Notes under the pieces: model-generated
Database searches by the model: none
Told to the model about the DNA's origin: nothing
What the model saw: only the letters and a program-made list of their open reading frames with translations
In this document: positions 48,708 through 57,539 of the stretch, piece after piece
How positions within the stretch are numbered: the stretch's first letter is position 1
Layout: every line of letters starts with the position of its first letter
Origin: Streptomyces sp. NRRL S-337
GTDB lineage: Bacteria; Actinomycetota; Actinomycetes; Streptomycetales; Streptomycetaceae
Reading direction: 5' to 3'
Assembly (NCBI RefSeq): GCF_000720175.1
Contig: NZ_JOIX01000003.1
Span: forward strand, 196,014 to 260,013
DNA length: 64,000 nucleotides
Position numbers and translations under genes: made by a program

Positions 48708-49736
48708 TTACCGGGTGGCGACGTCGTGGGGGGTGCCGTTCGTGATGGCCCCGAGTTTGTCCGGGTTGGCGACATTGTGGAGGGCGGTGATACGGCCTTC
48801 GGCGTCGAAATCGAAGGTGACCGTGGCGATCACGCGGTCCGGTCCGCTGAACAGCAGACCCGGCCCGCCGTTGATCTCGACCAATTCGGCGTGCATATCG
48901 GCAGGCTCGATGCCCTGGTAGGTAACGGTGCCGATAGCGGCGAACCAGGAGGCCACCGTTTGCGCGCCCACCACTGGTCGCAGGGCCTGACGGACCTTGC
49001 CGCCGCCGTCCGTCCACAGCGTCACGTCCGGAGACAGCAACTCCATCAGGGTGTTGATGTCCCCACCCGTCGAGGCCGCGAAGAACTTCTCCGTGACCTC
49101 CCGCTGCCGCGACCGGTCCGCGGCGAAGCGCGGCTGCCGGGCCTGTACGTGCTCGCGTGCACGATGGGCGGTCTGCCGCACCGCGGCCTCGGAACGCTCC
49201 ACCGCCTCCGCGATCTCGGCATGGCTGAAGCCGAAGACCTCCTTCAGCACGAACACCGCGCGCTCCAGGGGGCTCAGCGTCTCCAGCACCACCAGCATCG
49301 CCATCGACACCGACTCGGCGTCCATGACGGAATCGGCGGTGTCGCCGACGGTGAGGATGGGCTCCGGAAGCCACGGCCCCACATACGTCTCCCGTTTGTG
49401 CCGGGTGGAGCGCAGCCGTTCCAGCGCCAGATTCGACACGATCCGCGTGAGATACGCCTTGGGGTCGGCCACCTGAGAGCGGTCGGCCGCCGACCACTTG
49501 ATCCAGGCGTCCTGAACCGCGTCCTCGGCGTCCGCCGCCGTGCCGAGGATGCGGTAGGCCACCGAGAACAGCAGGTTGCGATGCCGGCGGTACACCTGTT
49601 GGTCCAGGTCCAGGTCCAGGTCCAGGTCCCGATCCCGGTCCGGGTCCCGGTCTTGGTCCAGGCGCCGGCGTACCTCTTGGTCCTGGCCCAGATCCGTGTG
49701 CTGCCTCGGTGCGGGGCGCGGGGGCGGGTAGGTCAC
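48708..49736 (-). CDS. sigJ: SigJ-type ECF sigma factor with SnoaL-like C-terminal domain
   Basis: A 342-aa ECF41-type sigma factor. Region 2: VAYRILGTAADAEDAVQDAW, IKWSAADRSQVADPKAYLTR. Region 4: LSPLERAVFVLKEVFGFSHA, EIAEAVERSEAAVRQTAHRA. The C-terminal NTF2/SnoaL domain (FFAASTGGDINTLMELLSPD, VTFDFDAEGRITALHNVANP) is characteristic and modulates activity in this group. The N-terminus has an unusual Asp/Arg/Leu repeat (DQDRDPDRDRDLDLDLDLDQ) from tandem DNA repeats. It overlaps the preceding flavoprotein gene by 4 nt, the classic ECF41 partner arrangement. Confidence 0.92.
   Translation of the reverse strand: MTYPPPRPAPRQHTDLGQDQEVRRRLDQDRDPDRDRDLDLDLDLDQQVYRRHRNLLFSVAYRILGTAADAEDAVQDAWIKWSAADRSQVADPKAYLTRIVSNLALERLRSTRHKRETYVGPWLPEPILTVGDTADSVMDAESVSMAMLVVLETLSPLERAVFVLKEVFGFSHAEIAEAVERSEAAVRQTAHRAREHVQARQPRFAADRSRQREVTEKFFAASTGGDINTLMELLSPDVTLWTDGGGKVRQALRPVVGAQTVASWFAAIGTVTYQGIEPADMHAELVEINGGPGLLFSGPDRVIATVTFDFDAEGRITALHNVANPDKLGAITNGTPHDVATR
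49601..49659. repeat. 6-bp tandem repeat coding for the acidic SigJ N-terminus
   Basis: Repeated GGTCCA/GGTCCC units on the plus strand inside sigJ. They encode alternating Asp-Leu and Asp-Arg and could vary in copy number. Confidence 0.75.
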
Positions 49737-51028
49737 CGGGCCTCCCGTATGCGGGTGAAACGGCCGCCGCGCGGCCAGAACGCGCCCGAGGCGGGCATCT
49801 TCTTCATACGGCCGTAGGTCGGCCAGGGGGAAGCACTCACCGTCTCCTTATACCGGGCCGCCAGGCGTCCGGTCAGACAGAGCCGCCGGGGGGTGTCATC
49901 GGGGTGCGTGAACTGCACGACCGCCTCGTGCCGGCCCAGGCTCACCGGCGTGTGGTAAAAGCCGAAGCGAAACGGCTTGGGCTGCTTGCCCTTCAGCACG
50001 CGGGCAATGGACACCGCCGCGTGCACGCCCGTCGGCATGCCGCCCTGGCAGGTGCCGTGCATGACCCCGTATCCCTGGCGGATCGCCGCCGCGTCGCCAA
50101 CGGCGAAGACATCCGGATGCGACACCGACCGCAGCGCGACGTCGGTGACGATACGGCCGTGCGCGTCGACAGTCAGGCCGGCGGCGGCCGCCAGTGGCGA
50201 CACCCGGGTCCCGCTGGTCCACAGGACCGCGTCGGCGTCGATGCTCTCCCCACCCGCCAGCTCGACCGCGTCCGGGAGGACCTTCACCACCTCGACTCCG
50301 CTGCGCACCTGGACGCCAAGGCGGTCGAGTACACCCTGCAGATACGCCCTGGCCTTCGGATTCATGGCCGCGCCGGGTTCCTGCCGGCCCAGCAGCACGA
50401 CGTTCAGCTCCGGGTGCCGCTCGGCGATCTCCGCGGCCGCCTCGATGCCGGTCAGTCCGCTGCCGCCGATCACCACCGTGCCGCTGCCGAGCTGTGCCAG
50501 CCGGTCGGCCAGTACCTCGGCGTCCTGGGTGCTGTTGAGGGTGTACGCGTGCTCCTCGACGCCCGGCACCGCCGCGGTGTCGGCCACGCTCCCCAACCCG
50601 TACACCAGCGTGTCATAGGGCAGCACCTGGTCATCATCGACCCGTACGGTCCGGGTGTCCGCGTCCACCGCGGTCACCCAGCCGCGCACGAAGCGCACGC
50701 CGGTCCCCTCCAGCAGCTCCTGGATGCTCAGCTCGGCGAGCTGCTGCCCGGTCGCCGTCATGTGCAGCCGCAGCCGTTCGGTGAACCGCTCTTGCGCATT
50801 CACCAGCGTCACCTGCACGTTCTCGCGCCGCGCGTATCGAGCCCCGAGCTGGATGGCGGCAGCCATGCCCGCGTAACCCGCTCCCAGGATGAGGACGCGG
50901 TGGGCGGCCGCCTGATGGGTGGCCGTTTGATGCCTGGCCGTTTGACGCGCGGTCGACTGGCTGGTGATCACCACACCGGCTCCCGCTTCGGCTCCTGCTC
51001 CAGCTGCTGCTTCGTGCTGTGTGCTCAT
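49733..51028 (-). CDS. FAD-dependent NAD(P)H oxidoreductase (NDH-2-like)
   Basis: A 431-aa pyridine nucleotide-disulfide-type flavoprotein. Dinucleotide-binding motifs: VLILGAGYAGMAAAIQLGAR (FAD) and VVIGGSGLTGIEAAAEIAER (NAD). The second FAD motif is SHPDVFAVGDAAA. It resembles type II NADH dehydrogenases and the ECF41 sigma-partner oxidoreductases. A Ala/Gly/Gln-rich 45-residue N-terminal extension precedes the domain. Start ATG 51028 is preferred to 51046. The sigJ gene overlaps its 3' end, so both are co-transcribed and it is probably a SigJ target. Confidence 0.9.
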   Translation of the reverse strand: MSTQHEAAAGAGAEAGAGVVITSQSTARQTARHQTATHQAAAHRVLILGAGYAGMAAAIQLGARYARRENVQVTLVNAQERFTERLRLHMTATGQQLAELSIQELLEGTGVRFVRGWVTAVDADTRTVRVDDDQVLPYDTLVYGLGSVADTAAVPGVEEHAYTLNSTQDAEVLADRLAQLGSGTVVIGGSGLTGIEAAAEIAERHPELNVVLLGRQEPGAAMNPKARAYLQGVLDRLGVQVRSGVEVVKVLPDAVELAGGESIDADAVLWTSGTRVSPLAAAAGLTVDAHGRIVTDVALRSVSHPDVFAVGDAAAIRQGYGVMHGTCQGGMPTGVHAAVSIARVLKGKQPKPFRFGFYHTPVSLGRHEAVVQFTHPDDTPRRLCLTGRLAARYKETVSASPWPTYGRMKKMPASGAFWPRGGRFTRIREAR

Positions 51029-51227
51029 CTTCTCGGCTTCCTTCACTTTCCTTCGTTCGCCTGCTGACGACCACCAGATGCAAGCTCCCCGTCGATTCGT
51101 GACACGGGGCCAGTGTGATGCGCGTCACAGTCCAAAGGTTGCGGGCGGCAAGGGGGTGGGGGTGGGGGAGCGGCGGCGGCGCAGGTGTCCGAAGTGCGTT
51201 GTCAGTGCCGGGAGTTAGGCTCCGATC

Positions 51228-52052
51228 ATGATGAGTGAGGTGGGTCATATGCAGGAGGAACGGCCCGGAGGGGACCCTGAGACGGGGATCAGGAACGGGA
51301 TCGAGAACGGGACGAGGAACGGGGCCGGGAACGGGTCCCAGGAGGTGCGGCCGAAGATGGGCAGCCATGCCGTGCTGGCCCTGCGTTTCCCGCCGTTCCC
51401 TGTCCCGGGCGAGGCCGACGAGCCGGTCATGGCGCCGCATGATTCGGTGCGTGCCCGCCAGGTCGTTGAGGAGCTGGGCACCGTTGAGGAGGTTCTGGAG
51501 CAGCTGCCGGACCGCCTCATCGCCGACTTTCGCGATCCGGAGGTGCGCGCCGACCTCGACCTGGTCGCGATCGGTTGTTGGGGCAACGCCGTCCACATCA
51601 CCGATCCGGCCCTCGGCGGTGACTTCCTTACGTATGCCATGACGGAGGAGGTCCGCAGGCAGCGTGCACGGCACCCGGAGGCCCGGATCGTCGGGTCGAT
51701 CGAAATGGACTACGGGAACAGCTTCCTCGAAGACGTGGTGGTCCTGCCCGGCGGCGTGGAGGTGTACGCCGCGGGGTGGGACTGCGACGACGAATGGGAT
51801 TTCGCCGGCGACCCGGAAGAGGTGTTGCGCGCCATAGGCATCGGCCGCGAGGCGGCGGCGGAAGCGGGCTTCGACCTCGACGAGGACCCTTGCGACCGTG
51901 TCTGGTCCGATCTCGGGATCCTCGCCCTTTGGGGACTCCCCGGCGGCCTCGGCGTGGGCCCTGGTGCCGGAGGCCGGCGGGTTTCCGTGTTCCGCGTTCG
52001 TCGCACGTCGTCGGCCGCATCCGAGATGGAGGAGGCGTGGTTCGGGGACTGA
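51228..52052 (+). CDS. Hypothetical protein (274 aa)
   Basis: A soluble acidic protein. An Asn/Gly-rich N-terminal stretch (GIRNGIENGTRNGAGNGSQE, from a tandem repeat) precedes a domain with SHAVLALRFPPFPVPGEADE, ADLDLVAIGCWGNAVHITDP and GGVEVYAAGWDCDDEWDFAG. Starts could also be ATG 51231 or 51249. No signal peptide or membrane helix and no motif I recognise. Upstream of it and of the flavoprotein, 51029-51227 is a divergent promoter region. Confidence 0.7.
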   Translation: MMSEVGHMQEERPGGDPETGIRNGIENGTRNGAGNGSQEVRPKMGSHAVLALRFPPFPVPGEADEPVMAPHDSVRARQVVEELGTVEEVLEQLPDRLIADFRDPEVRADLDLVAIGCWGNAVHITDPALGGDFLTYAMTEEVRRQRARHPEARIVGSIEMDYGNSFLEDVVVLPGGVEVYAAGWDCDDEWDFAGDPEEVLRAIGIGREAAAEAGFDLDEDPCDRVWSDLGILALWGLPGGLGVGPGAGGRRVSVFRVRRTSSAASEMEEAWFGD

Positions 52053-52199
52053 CCCGGATGCCCCTGGACCAAAGGGAGTTGAACGGATGGCCCATGCCCC
52101 AACGGACGCTGGCTGTAGAGACGATTTCGGCCGACGCGGTGCTTCCGTAGGTTCGTTGCGACCACCACCTGCATCACTTCCGCAACGGGAGGAATTCCT

Positions 52200-52898
52200 A
52201 TGCCCACCCGCACCGCGAGCCGCCGCCTTGCCGCTGCAGCCATAGCCGTCGGCGCCTCCGCAGCGATCCTCGCTCCCACTGCGCATGCCGCTGACGCCTC
52301 CGAGGTCGTCGCCAAGAAGCCCGCCAAGCTCACCGTGGCGTCTTACCAGGCGTACCTGAAGAAGCAGAAGACGCCCGAGGCGAAGAAGGCCCTCAAGGGG
52401 TTCAGCGCACTGACCAAGGGTCAGCAGGCGACCTTCGTCCAGGACCTCCAGAACCGCAAGATCTACGAGGCTCTCCTCGGTCAGGTGGAGGGCCGGATCG
52501 GGCAGCCGCGCACTGCCATCGACCCGCACAACAGCGAGGTGCGTTTCGTCACCAAGGCCTCAACTGCCGTGGGCAAGGACAAGCGCCGCACCACCACCGT
52601 CCGTTTCACCGTGACCGAGGAGATCTTCAAGATCCCGGTCACCGCCGAGACCATCAGCATCTCCTACCCGACCGCTGGCAACGGCCCGAAGCGAGCCACC
52701 GCCACCGCCAAGGTTGCCAATGTCAACGCGGCCATAGCGGTCACCCACAACCGCGTCAGCGTCAAGGGCTACGGCGCGCAGACCTACTGGTCCGCCGAAC
52801 CGCAGGTGGCGTCCTTCGGCAAGGCCGCCTACAAGAAGGAGCACGTCCTCGGTTCCAAGGTCACCTACCGGGCCAGCCTGACGAACAACGAGGACTGA
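52200..52898 (+). CDS. Secreted protein of unknown function (232 aa)
   Basis: ATG 52200 with GGGAGG upstream. A Sec signal peptide is clear: RTASRRLAAAAIAVGASAAI with AHA cleavage site near residue 30. The mature protein is Lys-rich (KKPAKLTVASYQAYLKKQKT, EAKKALKGFSALTKGQQATF), with beta-strand repeats in the second half (RTTTVRFTVTEEIFKIPVTA, TAKVANVNAAIAVTHNRVSV). No Cys. I do not recognise a catalytic motif. It is well terminated by the hairpin at 53010-53042. Confidence 0.82.
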   Translation: MPTRTASRRLAAAAIAVGASAAILAPTAHAADASEVVAKKPAKLTVASYQAYLKKQKTPEAKKALKGFSALTKGQQATFVQDLQNRKIYEALLGQVEGRIGQPRTAIDPHNSEVRFVTKASTAVGKDKRRTTTVRFTVTEEIFKIPVTAETISISYPTAGNGPKRATATAKVANVNAAIAVTHNRVSVKGYGAQTYWSAEPQVASFGKAAYKKEHVLGSKVTYRASLTNNED

Positions 52899-52920
52899 TC
52901 TGCGGCCGAGCTCTCGGACC

Positions 52921-53008
52921 CCGGGAACGGTCACTTCCCGGCGAACGGTCACGCCCCGGAGAACGGGTCACTTCCCCGGGAACGGGTCACTTCTCCAGGA
53001 ACGGTCAT
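52921..53008. repeat. 18-19-bp tandem repeat, five copies
   Basis: Five imperfect units of the type GGGAACGGTCACTTCCC downstream of the secreted-protein gene. Each unit has a short inverted core (GGGAA/TTCCC). Confidence 0.75.
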
Positions 53009-53009
53009 T

Positions 53010-53042
53010 GTGAGGCCCAGGACGCCGTGTCCTGGGCCTCAC
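53010..53042. terminator. Terminator hairpin
   Basis: GTGAGGCCCAGGAC and its exact complement form a 14-bp stem with a 5-nt loop (GCCGT), about 110 nt after the secreted-protein stop. Confidence 0.85.
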
Positions 53043-53142
53043 TCAGATGAGGGCGATGAGATGACGTTAGGCAGTTCATTGACTGCTGTAATGCATTTGC
53101 CTACCGTCGGTCCTCCGTAGCCAGCCGCCCCACGGAGTCCTT

Positions 53143-54612
53143 ATGACATCGCCAGGCCCCGGAAACCGCGCTCACCCCATCCCCTACCCCCGGACCGTGA
53201 CCGCATTGCTCGGCTGCTGTACCGCGCTGGCGGTGACCGCCGGATGCGGGGCCCCCAAGGATTCCGATAGCGCCGCCCCCACGGGGCACGCTGCCCGTGC
53301 CAAGCACTACACAGGTGAGCTCGCGGACGGGGCAAAGTGGGTCGCTGATGTGCCACAGGACTTCAACGGCACGTTGATGCTGTTCTCGCACGGTTACGGG
53401 CCGCTCCGGGCGCGGAGCGCCCCCGACCCGAAGACCCGCGACGCGTTCCTCAAGCGGGGCTATGCGCTGATCGGCTCCTCGTATTCGGGTAGCTCGCGCT
53501 GGGCGTTGAACGTGGCCGTGAAGGATCAGTTCGACACCCTCGACGCAGTCAGGAAGAGGGTCGCCGCGGTGCGCGAGCCGAAACGCACCCTTGCCTGGGG
53601 GGAGTCGATGGGCGGGCTGATCAACTCGCTCGTCGCGCAGCACGGTCGGGGCCGTGTCGACGGTGCACTCTCCGCCTGCGGCATCGTGGCGGGGGGTCTC
53701 GACTTCAACGAGTACCAGACGGATGGCGACTACGCGATCAACCAGCTCCTCGTCTCCGGCGGCTCCGGAAGCTCCGGAAGTTCCGAAAAACAGATCAAGG
53801 TCAGCGGCTTCTCCTCCGACGCGGAAGCCGCTGCCTCCGGGAAGGCCCTCGCGGCCGCCGTCCAGGGCGCCCAGTCGACAGCACAGGGACGCGCGCGTAC
53901 GGCACTGGTCGCGGCCCTGAGCAACCAGCCCAACTGGTTCAGCGGCCGGCAGCCGCCCAAGGCCCATGACTTCGAGGCACGGGAGAAGCAGCAGGCTGAG
54001 GGGCTCGTGAAGATGTCCCTCCCCTTCACCCTCGGGGCGCGCTATCAGGTGGAGAAGGCCCAGGGCGGCCCCGTCTACTCCAACGCCGGCGTCAACTATG
54101 CCCAGTTGCTCCGGCACAGTCGCGATGTCCCCCAGGTTCGGGCCCTCTACAAGAAGGCGGGCCTCGACCTGGACAAGGACCTCGCCAAGCTCACGCGCAA
54201 CGCCCACACCGAGGCGGACCCGGACGCCGTACGGCACATGGAGCGCACCGCCGTGCCCTCCGGCCACCTTGCCGTGCCGAACCTCACCCTGCACACCACG
54301 GACGACCCGCTGAACCCGGCGCCACAGGAGAGCGAGTACGCCCGTAGGGTGCGCAGTGCGGGCGACGGCAGCATGCTGCGCCAGACGTATGTGCACGCCA
54401 CCGGCCACTGCACCTTCAAGCCCGCCAACTGGCTCGCCGTCCTGCACGCCCTTGAGCACCGCCTCGACACCGGCAGCTGGGGCGCGGCCACCGAGCCGCA
54501 GAAGCTCAACGAGGTCGCGGGGGAGGCGGGGGAGGGCAGCTACCCCTCGTTCCTCCGCTACACCGCTCCGGAGCTGGTCGGTGCCCGGGGGCGCGACACG
54601 AGGGCGCACTGA
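53143..54612 (+). CDS. Lipoprotein alpha/beta-hydrolase
   Basis: A 489-aa exported hydrolase. The N-terminus has a hydrophobic stretch ending in the lipobox-like VTAGC near residue 27. The alpha/beta-hydrolase fold shows an oxyanion segment LMLFSHGYGPLR, the nucleophile elbow GESMGG, an Asp in LTLHTTDDPLNPAPQES and a His in YVHATGHCTFK. A Gly/Ser linker (SGGSGSSGSSEK) occurs in the cap region. It probably cleaves an ester or amide outside the cell. ATG 53143 is close after GGAGTCC. Confidence 0.85.
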   Translation: MTSPGPGNRAHPIPYPRTVTALLGCCTALAVTAGCGAPKDSDSAAPTGHAARAKHYTGELADGAKWVADVPQDFNGTLMLFSHGYGPLRARSAPDPKTRDAFLKRGYALIGSSYSGSSRWALNVAVKDQFDTLDAVRKRVAAVREPKRTLAWGESMGGLINSLVAQHGRGRVDGALSACGIVAGGLDFNEYQTDGDYAINQLLVSGGSGSSGSSEKQIKVSGFSSDAEAAASGKALAAAVQGAQSTAQGRARTALVAALSNQPNWFSGRQPPKAHDFEAREKQQAEGLVKMSLPFTLGARYQVEKAQGGPVYSNAGVNYAQLLRHSRDVPQVRALYKKAGLDLDKDLAKLTRNAHTEADPDAVRHMERTAVPSGHLAVPNLTLHTTDDPLNPAPQESEYARRVRSAGDGSMLRQTYVHATGHCTFKPANWLAVLHALEHRLDTGSWGAATEPQKLNEVAGEAGEGSYPSFLRYTAPELVGARGRDTRAH

Positions 54613-54623
54613 TCCGCGACGTG

Positions 54624-54676
54624 AACGCGGACGGGTAGGTGGACGGGAACGCGGACGGGTACGCGGACGGGAAGGC
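54624..54676. repeat. Short tandem repeat upstream of the PaaX-type gene
   Basis: Four imperfect copies of ACGCGGACGGGT/A, about 12-13 bp each, just upstream of the PaaX-family regulator and after the hydrolase stop. Confidence 0.6.
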
Positions 54677-54713
54677 GAACCGCCAGGTCACGCCCGGATC
54701 GGAGAGGGCTACG

Positions 54714-55556
54714 GTGGACCGCGTGAACACGGACGAGTCGCTGCGGCCCCAGTCCCTGATGCTGACGTTCCTGGGCGACCAAGTGCTGGGGCGGGACGTC
54801 TGCGTGTCCTCCGGCAGCGTCATCGACGTCTTCGCCCGTGCCGGGATCGGTGAGCAGGCGACACGTTCAACGCTGACCCGCATGGTGAACCGCGGCCTGC
54901 TGCGCCGCCAGCGCGAGGGCCGCCGGATGTACTTCGGGCTGACCGGGCACTCGTCGGCCGTGCTGCGCGACGGCGAACGTCGCATCTGGCAGACCGGCGC
55001 GGTCAATCGGGAGTGGGACGGCACCTGGACCCTGCTCGGTTTCTCGCTGCCCGAGTCCTGGCAGCGCCAGCGCCACGACCTGCGCGCGAAGCTCACCTGG
55101 AGCGGCTTCGGACCGCTGTTCAGCGGACTGTGGATCGCACCCGGCGAGGTGGACGTGTCCTTGCTGGTGGCCGAGCTCGGCCTGGCCGCCCATGTGAAGA
55201 TCTTCCGGGCGCACGCCGACACCGGTATGGACATCGGCGCGATGATCGGGGAGACCTGGGACCTCGTCGAACTGGCCGGTTATTACGAGGAGTTCGCCCG
55301 GCGCTGGCAGCCGTGGGAGACGAGGCTGCCGGAGCCCCCTCTCGCTGCGCTCGCCCTGCGGCTGCGGCTGCAGGCCGAGTGGCTGCAGGTCATCCGCCGG
55401 GACCCGCGTCTGCCGGTCCGGCACCTGCCGGACGACTGGCCGGCCGAGCAGGCCGAGAAGACGTTCCGGGCGGTGTACGACCGGCTCACGCCGCTCGCCC
55501 AGGACGCCTCGGAACGCCTTCTCGACCTCGTACCCGTACGCCCCGATCAGGCGTAG
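54714..55556 (+). CDS. PaaX-family transcriptional regulator
   Basis: A 280-aa regulator of the PaaX family, which controls phenylacetate-type CoA catabolism. N-terminal winged helix: PQSLMLTFLGDQVLGRDVCV, GSVIDVFARAGIGEQATRST and LTRMVNRGLLRRQREGRRMY. PaaX_C-type part: EWDGTWTLLGFSLPESWQRQ, GFGPLFSGLWIAPGEVD and PLAQDASERLLDLVPVR. GTG 54714 follows GGAGAGG; GTG 54723 is possible. It converges with the MaoC gene (10-nt overlap) and may control the neighbouring acyl-CoA operon. Confidence 0.88.
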   Translation: MDRVNTDESLRPQSLMLTFLGDQVLGRDVCVSSGSVIDVFARAGIGEQATRSTLTRMVNRGLLRRQREGRRMYFGLTGHSSAVLRDGERRIWQTGAVNREWDGTWTLLGFSLPESWQRQRHDLRAKLTWSGFGPLFSGLWIAPGEVDVSLLVAELGLAAHVKIFRAHADTGMDIGAMIGETWDLVELAGYYEEFARRWQPWETRLPEPPLAALALRLRLQAEWLQVIRRDPRLPVRHLPDDWPAEQAEKTFRAVYDRLTPLAQDASERLLDLVPVRPDQA

Positions 55557-56002
55557 AAGCGGGACAGGCTCTGCAGTACGGCCGCCGGCTTGGTCCCGCC
55601 CTCGATCTCGATCGTGCCGTCGACGGTGATCTGTACTCCGCCGGTCACGTCCTCGACCTCGGCCAGCCTCCCGGCCAGCCGGATGCGGGAGCCGGCCCTC
55701 ACCGGCGCGGGGAAACGCACCTTGTTGAGGCCGTAGTTGACCTTCGTCGTGACGCCCTGGACGTCCAGCAGCTCGGTGAACAGCGGGATGAAGAGGGAGA
55801 GGGTGAGATAGCCGTGGGCGATCGGGGCGCCGAAGGGGCCCGCGGCGGCCTTCTCCGGGTCCACGTGGATCCACTGGTGATCGCCGGTGGCGTCGGCGAA
55901 GGTGTGGATCCGCTCCTGGGTGACCGCGATCCACTCGCTGGTGCCGAGGCCGCTGCCCGCGAGCTTCTTCAGTTCGTCGATGCCGTTGACGGTGATGCTC
56001 AT
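55547..56002 (-). CDS. MaoC-type (R)-enoyl-CoA hydratase
   Basis: A 151-aa hotdog-fold hydratase. The catalytic region is FADATGDHQWIHVDPEKAAA (Asp and His) with GAPIAHGYLTLSLFIPLFTE, the hallmark of the MaoC family. The rest has VNYGLNKVRFPAPVRAGSRI. It is the last gene of a four-gene operon with acyl-CoA synthetase, amidohydrolase and SDR. It would hydrate an enoyl-CoA in a breakdown pathway. Confidence 0.92.
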   Translation of the reverse strand: MSITVNGIDELKKLAGSGLGTSEWIAVTQERIHTFADATGDHQWIHVDPEKAAAGPFGAPIAHGYLTLSLFIPLFTELLDVQGVTTKVNYGLNKVRFPAPVRAGSRIRLAGRLAEVEDVTGGVQITVDGTIEIEGGTKPAAVLQSLSRFYA

Positions 56003-56029
56003 AAGTGGCCTGTTCCTTGGGAGAGTTGG

Positions 56030-57529
56030 TCAGTTGCCGTAGCGGGTGCGCACCCGGGACTTCAGGAGCTTCCCGGAGGCGGTGCGCGGGAGTTCGTCGG
56101 CGAACACCACCGACTTGGGGATCTTGTACTTGGCGAGTCGCCCGGCCAGCGAGGCCAGCACCTCGTCCGGCTCCAGCGAGACGCCCTCGGCGGGGACGAC
56201 GACCGCGCGGGGCACCTCGCCCCACTTCTCGTCCGGAATGCCGATCACGGCGCACTCGGCGATGCCGGGATGGGCGAGCAGCAGGTCCTCGATTTCCGCG
56301 GGGTAGATGTTCTCTCCACCGGAGATGATCATGTCCTTGATGCGGTCGACGATGTACACGTACCCGTCCTCGTCGACCCGGGCCGCGTCCCCGCTGCGGA
56401 ACCAGCCGCCGGCGAAAGTGGCGGCCGTCTCCTCGGGCAGCCCCCAGTAGCCGGGCATGACGTGCGGCCCGCGGACGACGATCTCACCGGTCTCACCGAC
56501 GTCGACCGGTGTGAGGTCCGGGCGGACCACCCGCACGTCGCTGAAGAAGTGCGGCACACCCGCCGAACCCGCCTTGTCGACCGCGCGCTCGGCGTCCAGG
56601 AACAGCGTCCCAGGCGCCGCCTCGGTCATGCCGTAGCCCTGGAGGAAGGTCAGCCCCCGCTCCTGATAGCGGGCGATCAGCGAGGTCGGCACCGGGGAGC
56701 CGCCGCAGTTGAGGATCCGCAGGCTGGACAGGTCCGCGTCCGCCCAGCGCGGATGTCGCGCCACCTGGTCGAACATGGCCGGCACCCCGAACATGAAGGT
56801 GATCCGGTGCCGTTCGATCACGTCGAGGGTGGCCTCCGGGTCGAAGGCCTCGACGAGCACGCAGGTGCCGCCCTTCAGCAGTACCGGAAGGGTGAGCATG
56901 TTCAAGCCGGCCGTGTGGAACAACGGGGCGGAGACCAGGGCCCGTTCGTCGGCGGTCAGATCGGTGTCGACCAGGACGTTGAGCGCGTTCCAGGTCAGGT
57001 TGCCGTGGGTGAGCATTGCGCCCTTGGGGCGACCGGTCGTCCCCGAGGTGTACATGATGAGGCTGTTGTCGTCGGCGCCGACCGGCTCGTCGATCGGCGT
57101 CGCGGGGGCCGCGGCGATCAACTCCTCATATTCTGCGTCGACTTCGATGGTCGTCCGCACGTCCGTGTCGCGCGACAGGTCGCCGATGAGCCCGGCGTGC
57201 GCGGGGCCGAAGACGAGGGCCTTGGCGCCGGAGTCGGCGAGCTGGTAGGCGAGTTCGGGCCCGGCCAGACGGGTGTTGAGCGGGACGAAGACCGCACCGA
57301 GGATGCCCGCCGCAAACAGTGTCTCCAGGTAGGAGGGATGGTTGGGGCCGAGGTAGGCGATCCGGTCGGCACGCCGGATGCCGCGTGCGCGCAGCGCGTG
57401 CGCGAGGCGGGTGGTGCGCTCGTGCAGTCCGGCGTAGGTGGTCGCGGTCTCGCCGTGGACCAAGGCGGTACGGTGCGGGGTCTTGCGGGCCCGGCGTGCG
57501 GGCCACGACCCCAGTCCCTCGTTGCGCAT
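56030..57529 (-). CDS. Acyl-CoA synthetase (AMP-forming)
   Basis: A 499-aa ANL-superfamily ligase. Motifs: LIMYTSGTTGRPKGAML (P-loop), LQGYGMTEAAPG (A5), WFRSGDAARVDEDGYVYIVD (A7), RIKDMIISGGENIYPAEIED (hinge, A8) and the C-terminal RTASGKLLKSRVR with the catalytic Lys. Activates a carboxylic acid as its acyl-CoA. It lies 10 nt after the amidohydrolase gene and 27 nt before the MaoC gene. Confidence 0.94.
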   Translation of the reverse strand: MRNEGLGSWPARRARKTPHRTALVHGETATTYAGLHERTTRLAHALRARGIRRADRIAYLGPNHPSYLETLFAAGILGAVFVPLNTRLAGPELAYQLADSGAKALVFGPAHAGLIGDLSRDTDVRTTIEVDAEYEELIAAAPATPIDEPVGADDNSLIMYTSGTTGRPKGAMLTHGNLTWNALNVLVDTDLTADERALVSAPLFHTAGLNMLTLPVLLKGGTCVLVEAFDPEATLDVIERHRITFMFGVPAMFDQVARHPRWADADLSSLRILNCGGSPVPTSLIARYQERGLTFLQGYGMTEAAPGTLFLDAERAVDKAGSAGVPHFFSDVRVVRPDLTPVDVGETGEIVVRGPHVMPGYWGLPEETAATFAGGWFRSGDAARVDEDGYVYIVDRIKDMIISGGENIYPAEIEDLLLAHPGIAECAVIGIPDEKWGEVPRAVVVPAEGVSLEPDEVLASLAGRLAKYKIPKSVVFADELPRTASGKLLKSRVRTRYGN

Positions 57530-57539
57530 CGACGGCCCC

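Noticed and set aside
52921..53008. Possible CRISPR array
   Set aside because: Units of 18-19 bp adjoin without spacers and there are no cas genes; it is a simple tandem repeat.
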